A stretch of 64,000 nucleotides of DNA, taken from the NCBI RefSeq assembly GCF_013283835.1, contig NZ_CP054052.1, forward strand, positions 62,001 through 126,000, read 5' to 3'. Position numbers and translations under genes: made by a program. A model generated the notes under the pieces. It had not been told where the DNA came from and made no database searches. It was given only the letters and a program-made list of their open reading frames with translations. Each line of letters opens with the position of its first letter. Position 1 is the first letter of the stretch. The DNA comes from Poseidonibacter lekithochrous (GTDB lineage: Bacteria; Campylobacterota; Campylobacteria; Campylobacterales; Arcobacteraceae). Positions 26,878 through 35,593 of the stretch are shown in pieces.

Positions 26878-27500
26878 TGAACTTTACTAAAAAAGACTTA
26901 GAAACACTTAATCAAATTATTGCCTCTCGACGTGATGTTAGAGGTAATAACTTTATAAATAAAAAAATCTCAAAAAAGAAATTAACTGCTATTTTAAACT
27001 CAGCACTTCATGCTCCTTCTGTTGGATATTCTCAACCTTGGAGATTTGTAATTGTTGATGATGAAAAAAGAGAAAAAGTATATAAACATTTTTCCAAGTC
27101 ATTTGAAAAAAGTAAATTAAGATTTAGAGATAAACCAATATACAATACCTTAAAACTTGAAGGTATAAAAGAATCAAATATTAATATTGCTGTGTACTAT
27201 AAAAAACCTACAAAAAATGTTTTAGGTCAAACTTATATGAAAAGATCTGGTGAATATTCTGTGGTTTGTGCAATCTTAAATATGTGGTTAACTGCTAGAG
27301 CTATGAATATTGGAATGGGATGGGTTTCTATTTTAAAACCTAAAAAAGTGAATAAAATTTTTGATATTGATAAAAAAGATTATAAATTTATAGCTTATTT
27401 ATGTTTTGGATATACAAAAGAGTTTTATGATGAACCAGAACTAAAAAAACTCAAGTGGGAAAAAGAAAAACAACTTCAAGAGTGTCTACTCAATAAATAA
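26877..27500 (+). CDS. bluB: 5,6-dimethylbenzimidazole synthase (BluB, nitroreductase family)
   Basis: The 207-residue nitroreductase-fold protein shows BluB-specific features: SRRDVRGN, LHAPSVGYSQPWRF, LEGIKESNINIAVYY, and the C-terminal GMGWVSILKP and AYLCFGYTKEFYDEPEL. BluB breaks down reduced FMN with oxygen to make the lower ligand of vitamin B12. The start overlaps the previous stop by one base. No other cobalamin gene is in the window. A general nitroreductase is the alternative, but the motif set favours BluB. Confidence 0.85.
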   Translation: MNFTKKDLETLNQIIASRRDVRGNNFINKKISKKKLTAILNSALHAPSVGYSQPWRFVIVDDEKREKVYKHFSKSFEKSKLRFRDKPIYNTLKLEGIKESNINIAVYYKKPTKNVLGQTYMKRSGEYSVVCAILNMWLTARAMNIGMGWVSILKPKKVNKIFDIDKKDYKFIAYLCFGYTKEFYDEPELKKLKWEKEKQLQECLLNK

Positions 27501-27581
27501 ATAAATCTAATACTTTTTCATTAAGCCTATTAAAACTTTCTTATTTATATAATTACAAACTTAAAAAAATTAGGAGTAATT

Positions 27582-28652
27582 ATGAAAAGAATAATTGGTA
27601 AATTAGGTGTTACATCTGTTTTACTTATTGCTATGGCAATGGCTGTCCAGGCAAAAGAAAAAGTATATAAATTTAAATTAGCTACAACTTGGGGTACAGC
27701 TGGTACACCACTTATTGACGCGCCAAAAAATATGGCAAAACTTGCAGAAGAAATGTCTAACGGAAGATTATTAATCAGAGTTGACTCTTCAAATAAACAT
27801 AAAGCCCCTTTAGGTATTCTTGATATGGTAAAAGGTGGTCAATATGATATGGGTCACTCAACATCTTATTTCTGGAAAGGTAAAGATATAAACACTTTAC
27901 CATTTACTACAATGCCATTTGGAATGACAGCACCTGAACAATATGCTTGGTTCTATCACGGTGGTGGTATGGAATTTATGAAAAAAGTTTATGATAAACA
28001 TAATGTACTTGCTTTCCCTGGTGGAAACACAGGAGTACAAATGGGTGGATGGTTTAAAAAAGAGATTAAAACTCTTGATGACTTAAAAGGTCTTAAGATG
28101 AGAATCCCTGGTTTTGCAGGTGAGATTATGGCTAAAGTTGGTGTTCAAGTTACAAATATGGCTCCAGGTGAATTATATACTTCATTAGAAAGAAATACAT
28201 TAGATGCATTAGAATGGGTTGGACCATCAATGGATATCAAAATGGGCTTTCATAAAATTGCTCCTTATTATTACACTGGATGGCATGAACCAGGTGCAGA
28301 AACTCAGTTCTATATTAATACAAGAAAGTTTAATAAACTACCAAAAGATTTACAAAAGATTTTAGTTACTGCTATGAGAGTTTCTGCTTATGATTTATAT
28401 ATTCAGAACTATCATTTATCAGCTATTGCTTTAGCAGATATGTTAACTGAATATCCAAATATTAAAATCAAAACGTTACCTTCTGAAGTTATGAAAAAAA
28501 TGAAAGAAGTAAATGCTGAATTAAGAGTTGAAATGGCGAATAAAAGTCCATTACTAAAAGAGGTTTTCCAATCTCAGGAAGCTTATCAAAAGAAAGCAAG
28601 AGAGTGGACAAAAATGTCTGATTTCTTATATTTAAAAGATAACTTAGAATAA
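27582..28652 (+). CDS. dctP: TRAP transporter substrate-binding protein (DctP family)
   Basis: The 356-residue protein has a signal peptide (VLLIAMAMAVQAKEK) and the DctP fold: KFKLATTWGTAGTP, LDDLKGLKMRIPG with the ligand-binding Arg, and ALEWVGPSMD. Its features resemble the DctP7/TakP-like subgroup that binds keto or hydroxy acids. Unusually, no TRAP membrane subunits (DctQ/DctM) are next to it; it is a single-gene unit closed by a strong terminator, so it must use a permease encoded elsewhere or act as a sensor partner. Confidence 0.9.
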   Translation: MKRIIGKLGVTSVLLIAMAMAVQAKEKVYKFKLATTWGTAGTPLIDAPKNMAKLAEEMSNGRLLIRVDSSNKHKAPLGILDMVKGGQYDMGHSTSYFWKGKDINTLPFTTMPFGMTAPEQYAWFYHGGGMEFMKKVYDKHNVLAFPGGNTGVQMGGWFKKEIKTLDDLKGLKMRIPGFAGEIMAKVGVQVTNMAPGELYTSLERNTLDALEWVGPSMDIKMGFHKIAPYYYTGWHEPGAETQFYINTRKFNKLPKDLQKILVTAMRVSAYDLYIQNYHLSAIALADMLTEYPNIKIKTLPSEVMKKMKEVNAELRVEMANKSPLLKEVFQSQEAYQKKAREWTKMSDFLYLKDNLE

Positions 28653-28656
28653 GAAT

Positions 28657-28684
28657 TAATAAATGAGCTTTGGCTCATTTATTA
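28657..28684 (+). terminator. Bidirectional terminator between dctP and the FrdB-like gene
   Basis: TAATAAATGAGC and GCTCATTTATTA form a perfect 12-bp stem with a TTTG loop, followed by AAAAA. The minus-strand gene's stop codon is the last triplet of the stem. It fits both convergent transcripts. Confidence 0.85.
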
Positions 28685-29419
28685 AAAACTCCCATTTGGA
28701 TCAAAGCCCATATCACTCATATCAAATCCCATATTAGAATCAAATGTTGCTTGATAAGGATTTGTATATCCTTTTTGACTAGCTAAACCTTGAAGTTGAA
28801 GAATATCCATCTTAGGATCTATCCCTTGAGGACAAACCATAGTACATGCTCCACATAAAGTACAATCCCAAATACCGTTACTTTGAATACTCTCAATTAT
28901 AAGGTCGTTATTAGCCATCTTTTTGTCATTTGAATATCTCAATGCTCTTGATAGTGCAAAAGGCCCTAGAAAGCTCTTATTTGCTTCGTAAACAGGACAT
29001 GAACTATAACATGAGTTACAAAGAATACAATTACTTTGTCTATCAATTTTATTTATATCTTTTTGCTCAATTTCTTCATCTGAATTATCTTGCATAAAAG
29101 AGTTTGTTTTTTCTATTAACAATGTTTCATGTGAAACATCTACTACTAAATCTTTTATTACTTTAGAATTTTTGATAGGTTCAATTACATCATTTTCATT
29201 GATATTAGTTTTACATGCAAGTCTTTCAACTCCATTTACTCTAACAGCACATGAGCCACATACTCCACTTTTACATCCACATCTATATGTTAATGTTTCA
29301 TCATGTTCTTTTTTAATTTCATTAAAAGCTTGAAGAAGGTTTGTATTAGAAACTTCAAATTCATTGTTAAATTTTTGAGGTTCATTTGCTTGATTAAATC
29401 TCTTGATATTTATTTTCAT
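28682..29419 (-). CDS. Fumarate reductase/succinate dehydrogenase-type iron-sulfur subunit
   Basis: The 245-residue protein has an N-terminal [2Fe-2S] domain (YRCGCKSGVCGSCAVRV) and two C-terminal clusters, CILCNSCYSSCP and CTLCGACTMVCP. The last motif has four cysteines with CxxCxxCxxxCP spacing, so the usual [3Fe-4S] centre may be a [4Fe-4S] cluster, as in thiol:fumarate reductases. Its start overlaps the flavoprotein gene by 4 nt. No membrane-anchor gene follows; the operon ends here at a terminator. Confidence 0.88.
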   Translation of the reverse strand: MKINIKRFNQANEPQKFNNEFEVSNTNLLQAFNEIKKEHDETLTYRCGCKSGVCGSCAVRVNGVERLACKTNINENDVIEPIKNSKVIKDLVVDVSHETLLIEKTNSFMQDNSDEEIEQKDINKIDRQSNCILCNSCYSSCPVYEANKSFLGPFALSRALRYSNDKKMANNDLIIESIQSNGIWDCTLCGACTMVCPQGIDPKMDILQLQGLASQKGYTNPYQATFDSNMGFDMSDMGFDPNGSF

Positions 29420-31020
29420 ACTACATCCTCAAATGAACAAGATACTTTATTCTCTTCTAGTACGGCTTTAGAGTTTTTCAAATAAGAAACATCAATATTT
29501 GGATAATCAACTCTATAATGACTTCCTCTACTCTCTTCTCTATTTAGTGCAGATTCTATAACAACTAAAGCAATATCAAGAATATTCCTGAACTCTAAAA
29601 ACTCTAATAAATTTTTGTTGTACTCTTTTTGTTTGTCCACAACTCCAATTTCATCAAGTGAATTTTTTATTTCATTGATTTGTTTAAGAGCTTCATTTAA
29701 ACTATTTTTATCTTTAAATAAACCGGCTTTATCAAATAGTATTTGCCCTACTTCATCTTTGCATTTATATAAGTTTATTTCATTTTTATATTCAAAGATA
29801 TTTTCTATTTCTTCTTTAATTAATTCAAGTTTATTTGAGTTGATATCTTGAACACTTATTTCATTGTCAATATTTTCAGATGCATAGCTTCCAATATGTT
29901 TTCCTAGAGTAACAATTTCTAATAGTGAATTTCCACCTAATCTATTTGCACCATGGATATTAGCTTGTGCACACTCTCCAGAGGCATATAGATTTTTAAT
30001 ATTTGTTTGTCCATTAATATTTGTTTTTATTCCACCCATTGTGTAATGAGCTGCTGGATTAATTGGTAATAATTCCTCTTCAAGTTTTACATTTGAAAAC
30101 TCTAAGGCAAGTCTTCTCTCTTGTGGCATTAAGTCATTTATTTTTTCTAAGCCTAAATGTCTAAGATCTAGATATACACTTTCTTTATTTGTGATTCTAG
30201 TATATATAGCCCTTGCTACTTCATCTCTAGCTTTAAGTTCGTCAATAAATCTATTACCATCTTTATCCACTAGATATCCACCCTCACCTCTAGCACTTTC
30301 ACTAATTAGTATATTTGAATTAACAAGTGCTGTTGGATGAAACTGTACAAACTCCATATTAGATAATTTTGCCCCAGCTCTTAATGCAATAGCAATACCA
30401 TCAGCAGTATTTGAATAAGAGTTAGTTGTAAAGTTTTGGTATATTCCTGCATATCCACCAGTAGCTAATATTATACTTTTTGAATATATCTCTTTTATTT
30501 CTCCTGATAAAATATCAAGAATTACTACACCCTTACAGATTTTATCTTCTACAATTAAATCTAATAAAACATGTTCATTAAGAAATTCAATTTTGTTTTT
30601 GATACATTGATCAAATAGTGTATGAAGAATTTTAAGTCCAGTATAATCACTAGAGTAACAAGTACGTATTTTTTTAGTTCCACCAAATTTTCTTTGAGAT
30701 ATTTTATTCTCTTTATCTCTATTAAAAGGAACTCCAATTTCATCAAGCCAGTTGATTGTATCTTTAGCATTACTACACATAAAGTTGATGTTATCTTTAC
30801 TTGATATCTCTTTAGAAGCATTGTATGTATCAGCTACATGTTGTTCTATGCTGTCTTTATCTTCATATAAAACTGCATTGATGCCACCTTGAGCTTGAAC
30901 TGTTTGAGAATGTGTTGGTTGAGTTTTTGATATAACTAAAGTTTTTGAGTTTTTTTCTTTTGCACTTAGTGCAGCACTAAGACCAGCTGCACCAGAACCA
31001 ATTATTATGACATCATACAT
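29416..31020 (-). CDS. Fumarate reductase/succinate dehydrogenase-type flavoprotein
   Basis: The 534-residue protein has the FAD dinucleotide fold (VIIIGSGAAGLSAA), the substrate region (HPTAL, ESARGEGGYL, ARDEVARAI) and HYTMGGIKTN with catalytic-type His/Arg residues. At the position where SdhA/FrdA have the histidine that covalently holds FAD (SHTVAA), this protein has Gln39 (SQTVQAQGG), so FAD is probably noncovalent. The partner is the overlapping FeS subunit gene. L-aspartate oxidase (NadB) is a related alternative, but the FeS partner argues for a fumarate or succinate reaction. Confidence 0.85.
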   Translation of the reverse strand: MYDVIIIGSGAAGLSAALSAKEKNSKTLVISKTQPTHSQTVQAQGGINAVLYEDKDSIEQHVADTYNASKEISSKDNINFMCSNAKDTINWLDEIGVPFNRDKENKISQRKFGGTKKIRTCYSSDYTGLKILHTLFDQCIKNKIEFLNEHVLLDLIVEDKICKGVVILDILSGEIKEIYSKSIILATGGYAGIYQNFTTNSYSNTADGIAIALRAGAKLSNMEFVQFHPTALVNSNILISESARGEGGYLVDKDGNRFIDELKARDEVARAIYTRITNKESVYLDLRHLGLEKINDLMPQERRLALEFSNVKLEEELLPINPAAHYTMGGIKTNINGQTNIKNLYASGECAQANIHGANRLGGNSLLEIVTLGKHIGSYASENIDNEISVQDINSNKLELIKEEIENIFEYKNEINLYKCKDEVGQILFDKAGLFKDKNSLNEALKQINEIKNSLDEIGVVDKQKEYNKNLLEFLEFRNILDIALVVIESALNREESRGSHYRVDYPNIDVSYLKNSKAVLEENKVSCSFEDVV

Positions 31021-31021
31021 T

Positions 31022-31513
31022 TTAATCCCAAAACTCTTTTATATTTTGAGAAGAGTCAATTTCAACTTTTTTTTCATTAGTCTGAGGGCTCTCTACATTT
31101 TCAATATTTATTTCATTACCTAACTCTTCTATTTTTGCTAGAGCATCTTGTAAATCTAAATCACTTATCTCTTCTACAGATTCAATATCATTAGCTACAA
31201 TATTAATATCTTCTGTTTCCCCTATTTCTTCTTCTTTTGTTTCTATCTTTTTTTCAATAGCTTTTTCTTCAACTTTTTCAACTACTTGTTTGTTTGTAGT
31301 TTTGTTTTCAAGTTCAGCTTTCATTGCTAAATATTCAGTCATGATATCTTCATACTTATTGAAATCCAATAACATAAAACTTGGTTTACCATCTCTTAGT
31401 ATGATTGCTTTTTCTATTTCGTCTTTTGCCAATTTATCAAAAACATTTTTGCTTTTTCTAATTAACTCCGTTGAAGAAAACATCTCTTTTGATGTGTATT
31501 GTAGTAAGCTCAT
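31022..31513 (-). CDS. Phd/YefM-like antitoxin-fold protein with acidic tail
   Basis: Residues 1-65 resemble the Phd/YefM antitoxin fold (SSTELIRKSKNVFDKL, AIILRDGKPSFMLLDFNKYEDIM). The remaining 100 residues are Glu-rich and probably disordered or coiled coil, ending KEFWD. It is the first gene of the flavoprotein operon, one nucleotide before frdA, and no toxin gene is near. It may be a DNA-binding regulator of this operon rather than a true antitoxin; that is inference. Confidence 0.7.
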   Translation of the reverse strand: MSLLQYTSKEMFSSTELIRKSKNVFDKLAKDEIEKAIILRDGKPSFMLLDFNKYEDIMTEYLAMKAELENKTTNKQVVEKVEEKAIEKKIETKEEEIGETEDINIVANDIESVEEISDLDLQDALAKIEELGNEINIENVESPQTNEKKVEIDSSQNIKEFWD

Positions 31514-31647
31514 TTTAACTCCTATACATATAATAATTAGTATTATAACACAAAAAAAACTTTTGTTTAAAATAATTTGTTAATAATTATGTTATAGATT
31601 TGGAGTTTTATTCTTGAATGATTCGTATTGTAGTATGTATAGAGATT

Positions 31648-31679
31648 CTAAATATCTTTGAATTTTCAAAGATATTTAG
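31648..31679 (-). terminator. Terminator of the rsmA-phoH operon
   Basis: CTAAATATCTTTGA and TCAAAGATATTTAG form a perfect 14-bp stem with an ATTT loop, beginning 10 nt after the phoH stop codon. The U tract is poor on this strand, but the stem is the longest in the region and well placed to end the seven-gene operon. Confidence 0.7.
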
Positions 31680-31689
31680 TTTGATATAT

Positions 31690-33096
31690 TTATTTTTTTG
31701 TGAAAATTTGCTCAGCCCACTCAGTAATTGGACCTCTTAATACTTTTTGCAATTTAATAGCAAAAGTATTAACAAGAGTACTTTCATCCTTAGTAGATTT
31801 TAAAAGTGTTGTTAATGCATTTGTGTATTTATTTACATAGAAGTTATCAATTTGTTTATTAGAACCTAGGATTGTAACCTTACAAGTATTATCAATTCTT
31901 GATAGAACCATTTGCATTGTTTTATTTGACATATTTTGTGCTTCATCAATGATTACAATTGCATTTGAAAGTGTTCTACCTCTCATCTCACCTACCCACA
32001 TAGTTTCAATACTATAATTAGCGATCATTTGCTCTATTCTAGCGCTTAATTCTTGTTCATCTAACTCTGGCATTGCCTCAGGGTTCTTTTTTGATTTCTT
32101 ACGCTTGTATTCGCTTCTAATGATATAGTCTAAACTATCCATTAGTGGATGGTTATATATTTTAAATTTTTCTTCTAATCCTGGTAAATATCCAACATCT
32201 TCACCCTTATCCACAGATTCAATTGAGTTTCTAATATATATAATTCTTTGGAAGTATTTTTGTCTTACTAATTTCAGCGCTGCACTTAAAGCTAAAAGTG
32301 TTTTACCAGATCCTGCTTTTGCTTCAACTATTAAAACATTATAGAAATGATTTAATAAAGCATTTGAGAAAAATAGTTGTTCTTTATTTAATGGTGTAAT
32401 TATTTGATTTCTAACCTCTACTTCATCTAATACTTTAATTCTTTTATTTTGAATATTAGCTAGTATTACTTGATCTGAAGATTTGATTTTAAAACAATAT
32501 GAATAGTTATAAGGTTTATACTCTTTATCAAAGTTAGTAATTTCTTGATTATCTAAGTTCTCTTGGTCTTCGAAGTTTATAGTGATTTCTTTAACAAACT
32601 CATAATTGAATTCATCTTTTTTTGAGCCACTTAAAGCATCTGTTTTTATATCAAGAGATATTGCTCTTGTTCTAGCCATGATATCTAGTGATAAAAATTC
32701 AACCTCTTCTTCATAATAAAGATTAGCAAATTTAGCAATTTCTAGTATCTTTCTATCATTTATAATATTAGGTGATACACTCTTGATATTAACGTCATAC
32801 TCTTCTTTAGAGATTATATCAATAGTTGTATTATCGCGGTCAATTATTTCTAGTCTAATGATTTTATATAAACCATTTTTACTTGAGCTTTTAATATTAG
32901 AGTTTTCTAATATTCTAGCAAACTCTCTAGCTTGAAAATTGATCTCTTCAAAACCACTTTTTTTACTATCAATTTCATCTAGAACTGTTTCAGGAAGAAT
33001 GATTAAATTCTTACCCTCTTCTGATAGTTTGAATATATTATTTGCATCTTCTAATAATATATTCGTATCTAATACATAATATTTATCAAAAATCAT
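31690..33096 (-). CDS. phoH: PhoH-family ATPase with N-terminal PIN domain
   Basis: The 468-residue protein has a PIN nuclease-like domain at the start (YYVLDTNILLEDANNI) and a PhoH P-loop ATPase domain (VEAKAGSGKTLLALSAAL; IVIIDEAQNMS; ILGSNKQIDN). This PIN-PhoH (YlaK/PhoH2) architecture is linked to RNA unwinding and cleavage in other bacteria. It overlaps hemJ by 4 nt and is the last gene of the minus-strand operon. Confidence 0.92.
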   Translation of the reverse strand: MIFDKYYVLDTNILLEDANNIFKLSEEGKNLIILPETVLDEIDSKKSGFEEINFQAREFARILENSNIKSSSKNGLYKIIRLEIIDRDNTTIDIISKEEYDVNIKSVSPNIINDRKILEIAKFANLYYEEEVEFLSLDIMARTRAISLDIKTDALSGSKKDEFNYEFVKEITINFEDQENLDNQEITNFDKEYKPYNYSYCFKIKSSDQVILANIQNKRIKVLDEVEVRNQIITPLNKEQLFFSNALLNHFYNVLIVEAKAGSGKTLLALSAALKLVRQKYFQRIIYIRNSIESVDKGEDVGYLPGLEEKFKIYNHPLMDSLDYIIRSEYKRKKSKKNPEAMPELDEQELSARIEQMIANYSIETMWVGEMRGRTLSNAIVIIDEAQNMSNKTMQMVLSRIDNTCKVTILGSNKQIDNFYVNKYTNALTTLLKSTKDESTLVNTFAIKLQKVLRGPITEWAEQIFTKK

Positions 33097-33617
33097 TTTG
33101 CATCTTTCGGTGTTTGTTTTAATACTTTATATACAATAAATGCACCAAGTGCTAAGGTAATTACTGTAAATAAAATTGAGAATGTTTTTGTAATAACATA
33201 CCCTACTATTAATAAAGATAGAATAGTTGGAACTTCATTATATGCTCTAAAGAAATTACCACTTTTAGTGAAGTTATCTACTGCTAATTCTTTTCTATAT
33301 TTCTCTAAAGAGAATGAATATATTACTAGAAGAAAAGCAAATAAAAGTTTTGCATGCATCCATCCACCAGCTTCAGCAGATAACAAATATGGATTCATAT
33401 ATAACATAACAGCACCACTAAATATTGTAGCCCACATAGCTGGCATACCAATGTATTTATATATTTTAAATTCTTGGATTTTAACTACATCTGTGTAATC
33501 TTTTTTATTCTTTTGTTCAACATGATAAACATACAATCTTGGTAAGTAAAAAAGCATCGCCATCCATGACATGAATGACATTACATGAAATGTCAATATC
33601 CAACTATAATATTCCAT
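33093..33617 (-). CDS. hemJ: HemJ-type protoporphyrinogen oxidase (UPF0093)
   Basis: The 174-residue membrane protein has four predicted helices and the family signature: an N-terminal His in LTFHVMSFMSWMAMLFYL, PRLYVYH, and WMHAKLLFAF. HemJ oxidises protoporphyrinogen IX to protoporphyrin IX in haem synthesis in bacteria without HemG or HemY. It lies one nucleotide after rarA and overlaps phoH by 4 nt. Confidence 0.88.
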   Translation of the reverse strand: MEYYSWILTFHVMSFMSWMAMLFYLPRLYVYHVEQKNKKDYTDVVKIQEFKIYKYIGMPAMWATIFSGAVMLYMNPYLLSAEAGGWMHAKLLFAFLLVIYSFSLEKYRKELAVDNFTKSGNFFRAYNEVPTILSLLIVGYVITKTFSILFTVITLALGAFIVYKVLKQTPKDAK

Positions 33618-33618
33618 C

Positions 33619-34800
33619 TTATTCCTTGTTTTTAATTTTCTTTATCCATTCATTTAGTGTTTTCTCAAAACCAATATTTTGGCTCTCATAAAGTTTTAAA
33701 TCTTCTTTTAAATACTCTTGTTCCACATATCCACCAAAATCATGTGGATATAAATATCCTATATGTTGAGAATCTAAATGTTTAGGTACTTCTAATATTT
33801 TACCATCTTTAACTTCATGAAGCGCTTTGTTTATAGCTTTATAAGCGCTATTAGACTTAGGAGAAGATGCTAAATAGATAATACACTGTCCTAACATTAT
33901 TCTTGATTCTGGATAACCAATTTTATTACAAGCTTGCATAGTATTTACCGCCAAATTAAAAGCATTAGGATTTGCATTTCCAATATCTTCACTAGCAAAT
34001 ATTACTAATCTTCTAGTAATAAAATCAACACTCTCCCCTCCATTTATTAATCTTGATAGATAATATAAGGCAGCATCAATATCTGAACCTCTAATAGATT
34101 TTATCATTGCACTTGCTAAATCATAATGTGAATCTGATGATGAAACACCATCTCCAATTACGTTTTCTCTTAATTCTCTTAATAAATCTATATCAATTTC
34201 TTTTGATACTTTATATGCAAAGTTTAATAAAGTAAGCATAGCTCTAGCATCGCCAGAGCTTGAAACTATAAGATATTCTTTTGCACTTGATGTCAAACTT
34301 ACATCAACTTCATCAGTAGCTTTAGCAAGAATTTTTAGCATTTCTTCTTTAGTAAAGGCTTTAAATTCATAAAGAAAAGATCTTGATCTAATCGCATTTG
34401 TTAATGTAAAAAATGGATTTTCCGTACTAGCACCAATTATGATTGCACTGTAACTTTCCATAATAGGTAATAACACTTCTTGTTGATTCTTTGAAAGTCT
34501 ATGAACTTCATCAATAAAAACAAGTGGTTTGATTAATGCATTTTTATATCTATCAAATACTTTTCTTAAATCCTCTACTTTAATACTTGTGGCATTAAAA
34601 TAGTAATAATCTGTATTTATTTCTTTTGCAATAATTTTTGCTAGTGTAGTTTTTCCAGTTCCAGGTTTACCATAGAAAAATAAGTGGGGTATGTCTTTTT
34701 GTTTTATAAGTTTGTATAGAGCTTTGTTTTTTGAGATTATATGAGATTGACCAACGAAGTTATCTAAACTTGTTGGTCTTAGTTTATTTGAAAGATCCAT
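33619..34800 (-). CDS. rarA: Replication-associated recombination protein A (RarA/MgsA)
   Basis: The 393-residue AAA+ ATPase has Walker A (FYGKPGTGKTTLAK), Walker B (LVFIDEVHRLSKNQQ), sensor 1 (IIGASTENPFF) and the C-terminal RarA/WRNIP1 tetramerisation domain (KSIRGSDIDAALYYLSRL; YPHDFGGYVEQEYL). It acts at stalled replication forks. Its start lies 17 nt inside the rluB coding region, suggesting coupling. Confidence 0.93.
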   Translation of the reverse strand: MDLSNKLRPTSLDNFVGQSHIISKNKALYKLIKQKDIPHLFFYGKPGTGKTTLAKIIAKEINTDYYYFNATSIKVEDLRKVFDRYKNALIKPLVFIDEVHRLSKNQQEVLLPIMESYSAIIIGASTENPFFTLTNAIRSRSFLYEFKAFTKEEMLKILAKATDEVDVSLTSSAKEYLIVSSSGDARAMLTLLNFAYKVSKEIDIDLLRELRENVIGDGVSSSDSHYDLASAMIKSIRGSDIDAALYYLSRLINGGESVDFITRRLVIFASEDIGNANPNAFNLAVNTMQACNKIGYPESRIMLGQCIIYLASSPKSNSAYKAINKALHEVKDGKILEVPKHLDSQHIGYLYPHDFGGYVEQEYLKEDLKLYESQNIGFEKTLNEWIKKIKNKE

Positions 34801-35593
34801 TTTCTTCGCTATCTAGGAAGTGTCTTAAATCTCTATACTCTTCTCTTGATAGGAATCTTGACTTTCCTGTAGGTAAGTTGTTTAATGAAATTCCACCAAA
34901 CTCATATCTTTTTAGGTCAAGTACGTCTAATCCGAAGTGTCCGAAGAATCTTCTTAATTCTCTATTCTTACCTTCTGAAATAGAAACTCTAATTCTAGAG
35001 AATTTTTCATCATTTTTTTGAATATCATAAGCAATAAATGGTTTAAAATTCATAGATTTAACTTTTGAATCTTTATGTCCACCAACACTTGCATCTTCTA
35101 ATTCAAGTCCAGTTTTCATTGCTTCTTCAACTTTAGGAGTAATAAAACCATTTACTTTTAATTTATATACTCTTTCTAAATCTGAATGAGTTAAAGCATT
35201 TACAACATCAACAGAATCTGTTAATAATAATAAACCTTCTGAAGCATAATCAAGTCTTCCAACAGGCATATAGTGCTTGTATTTTCTCTCTAAGCTATCA
35301 AAAATAGTTTTTCTACCCTGTGGGTCGTTTTTAGATACAATCTCACCCTTAGGCTTATTATAGATGATTACTGTAACCATTCTATTTTTATCTTCTTTGA
35401 TGATTTTTTTATTAATTAATACATCATCTTTATTTGTTACTTTAGTAGCAAGGTTAGAGACAACTTTACCGTTAACTTTAACCTTACCCTCTTCTATTAA
35501 TTTATCAGCTTCTCTTCTTGAGTAGCTACTATTATGAGAAAGAAACTTATTTAATCTAATAAGTTCTTGTTCTTCACTTTTGTTTTGTTTCAT
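34784..35593 (-). CDS. rluB: 23S rRNA pseudouridine synthase, RluB/RsuA family
   Basis: The 269-residue protein has an N-terminal S4 RNA-binding domain (IRLNKFLSHNSSYSRREADKL, spread over residues 12-32) and an RsuA-type catalytic domain with Asp in VGRLDYASEGLLLL. The C-terminal segment has RIRVSISEGKNRELRR. It should isomerise a uridine in 23S rRNA; RluB, RluE, RluF and RsuA share these motifs, so the exact site is inferred. Its ATG overlaps the kdsD stop codon by one base. Confidence 0.88.
   Translation of the reverse strand: MKQNKSEEQELIRLNKFLSHNSSYSRREADKLIEEGKVKVNGKVVSNLATKVTNKDDVLINKKIIKEDKNRMVTVIIYNKPKGEIVSKNDPQGRKTIFDSLERKYKHYMPVGRLDYASEGLLLLTDSVDVVNALTHSDLERVYKLKVNGFITPKVEEAMKTGLELEDASVGGHKDSKVKSMNFKPFIAYDIQKNDEKFSRIRVSISEGKNRELRRFFGHFGLDVLDLKRYEFGGISLNNLPTGKSRFLSREEYRDLRHFLDSEENGSFK

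Noticed and set aside
30561-30821. Open frame of 86 codons inside the flavoprotein gene on the same strand
   Set aside because: Different frame of a gene with clear FAD and substrate motifs; no ribosome site.
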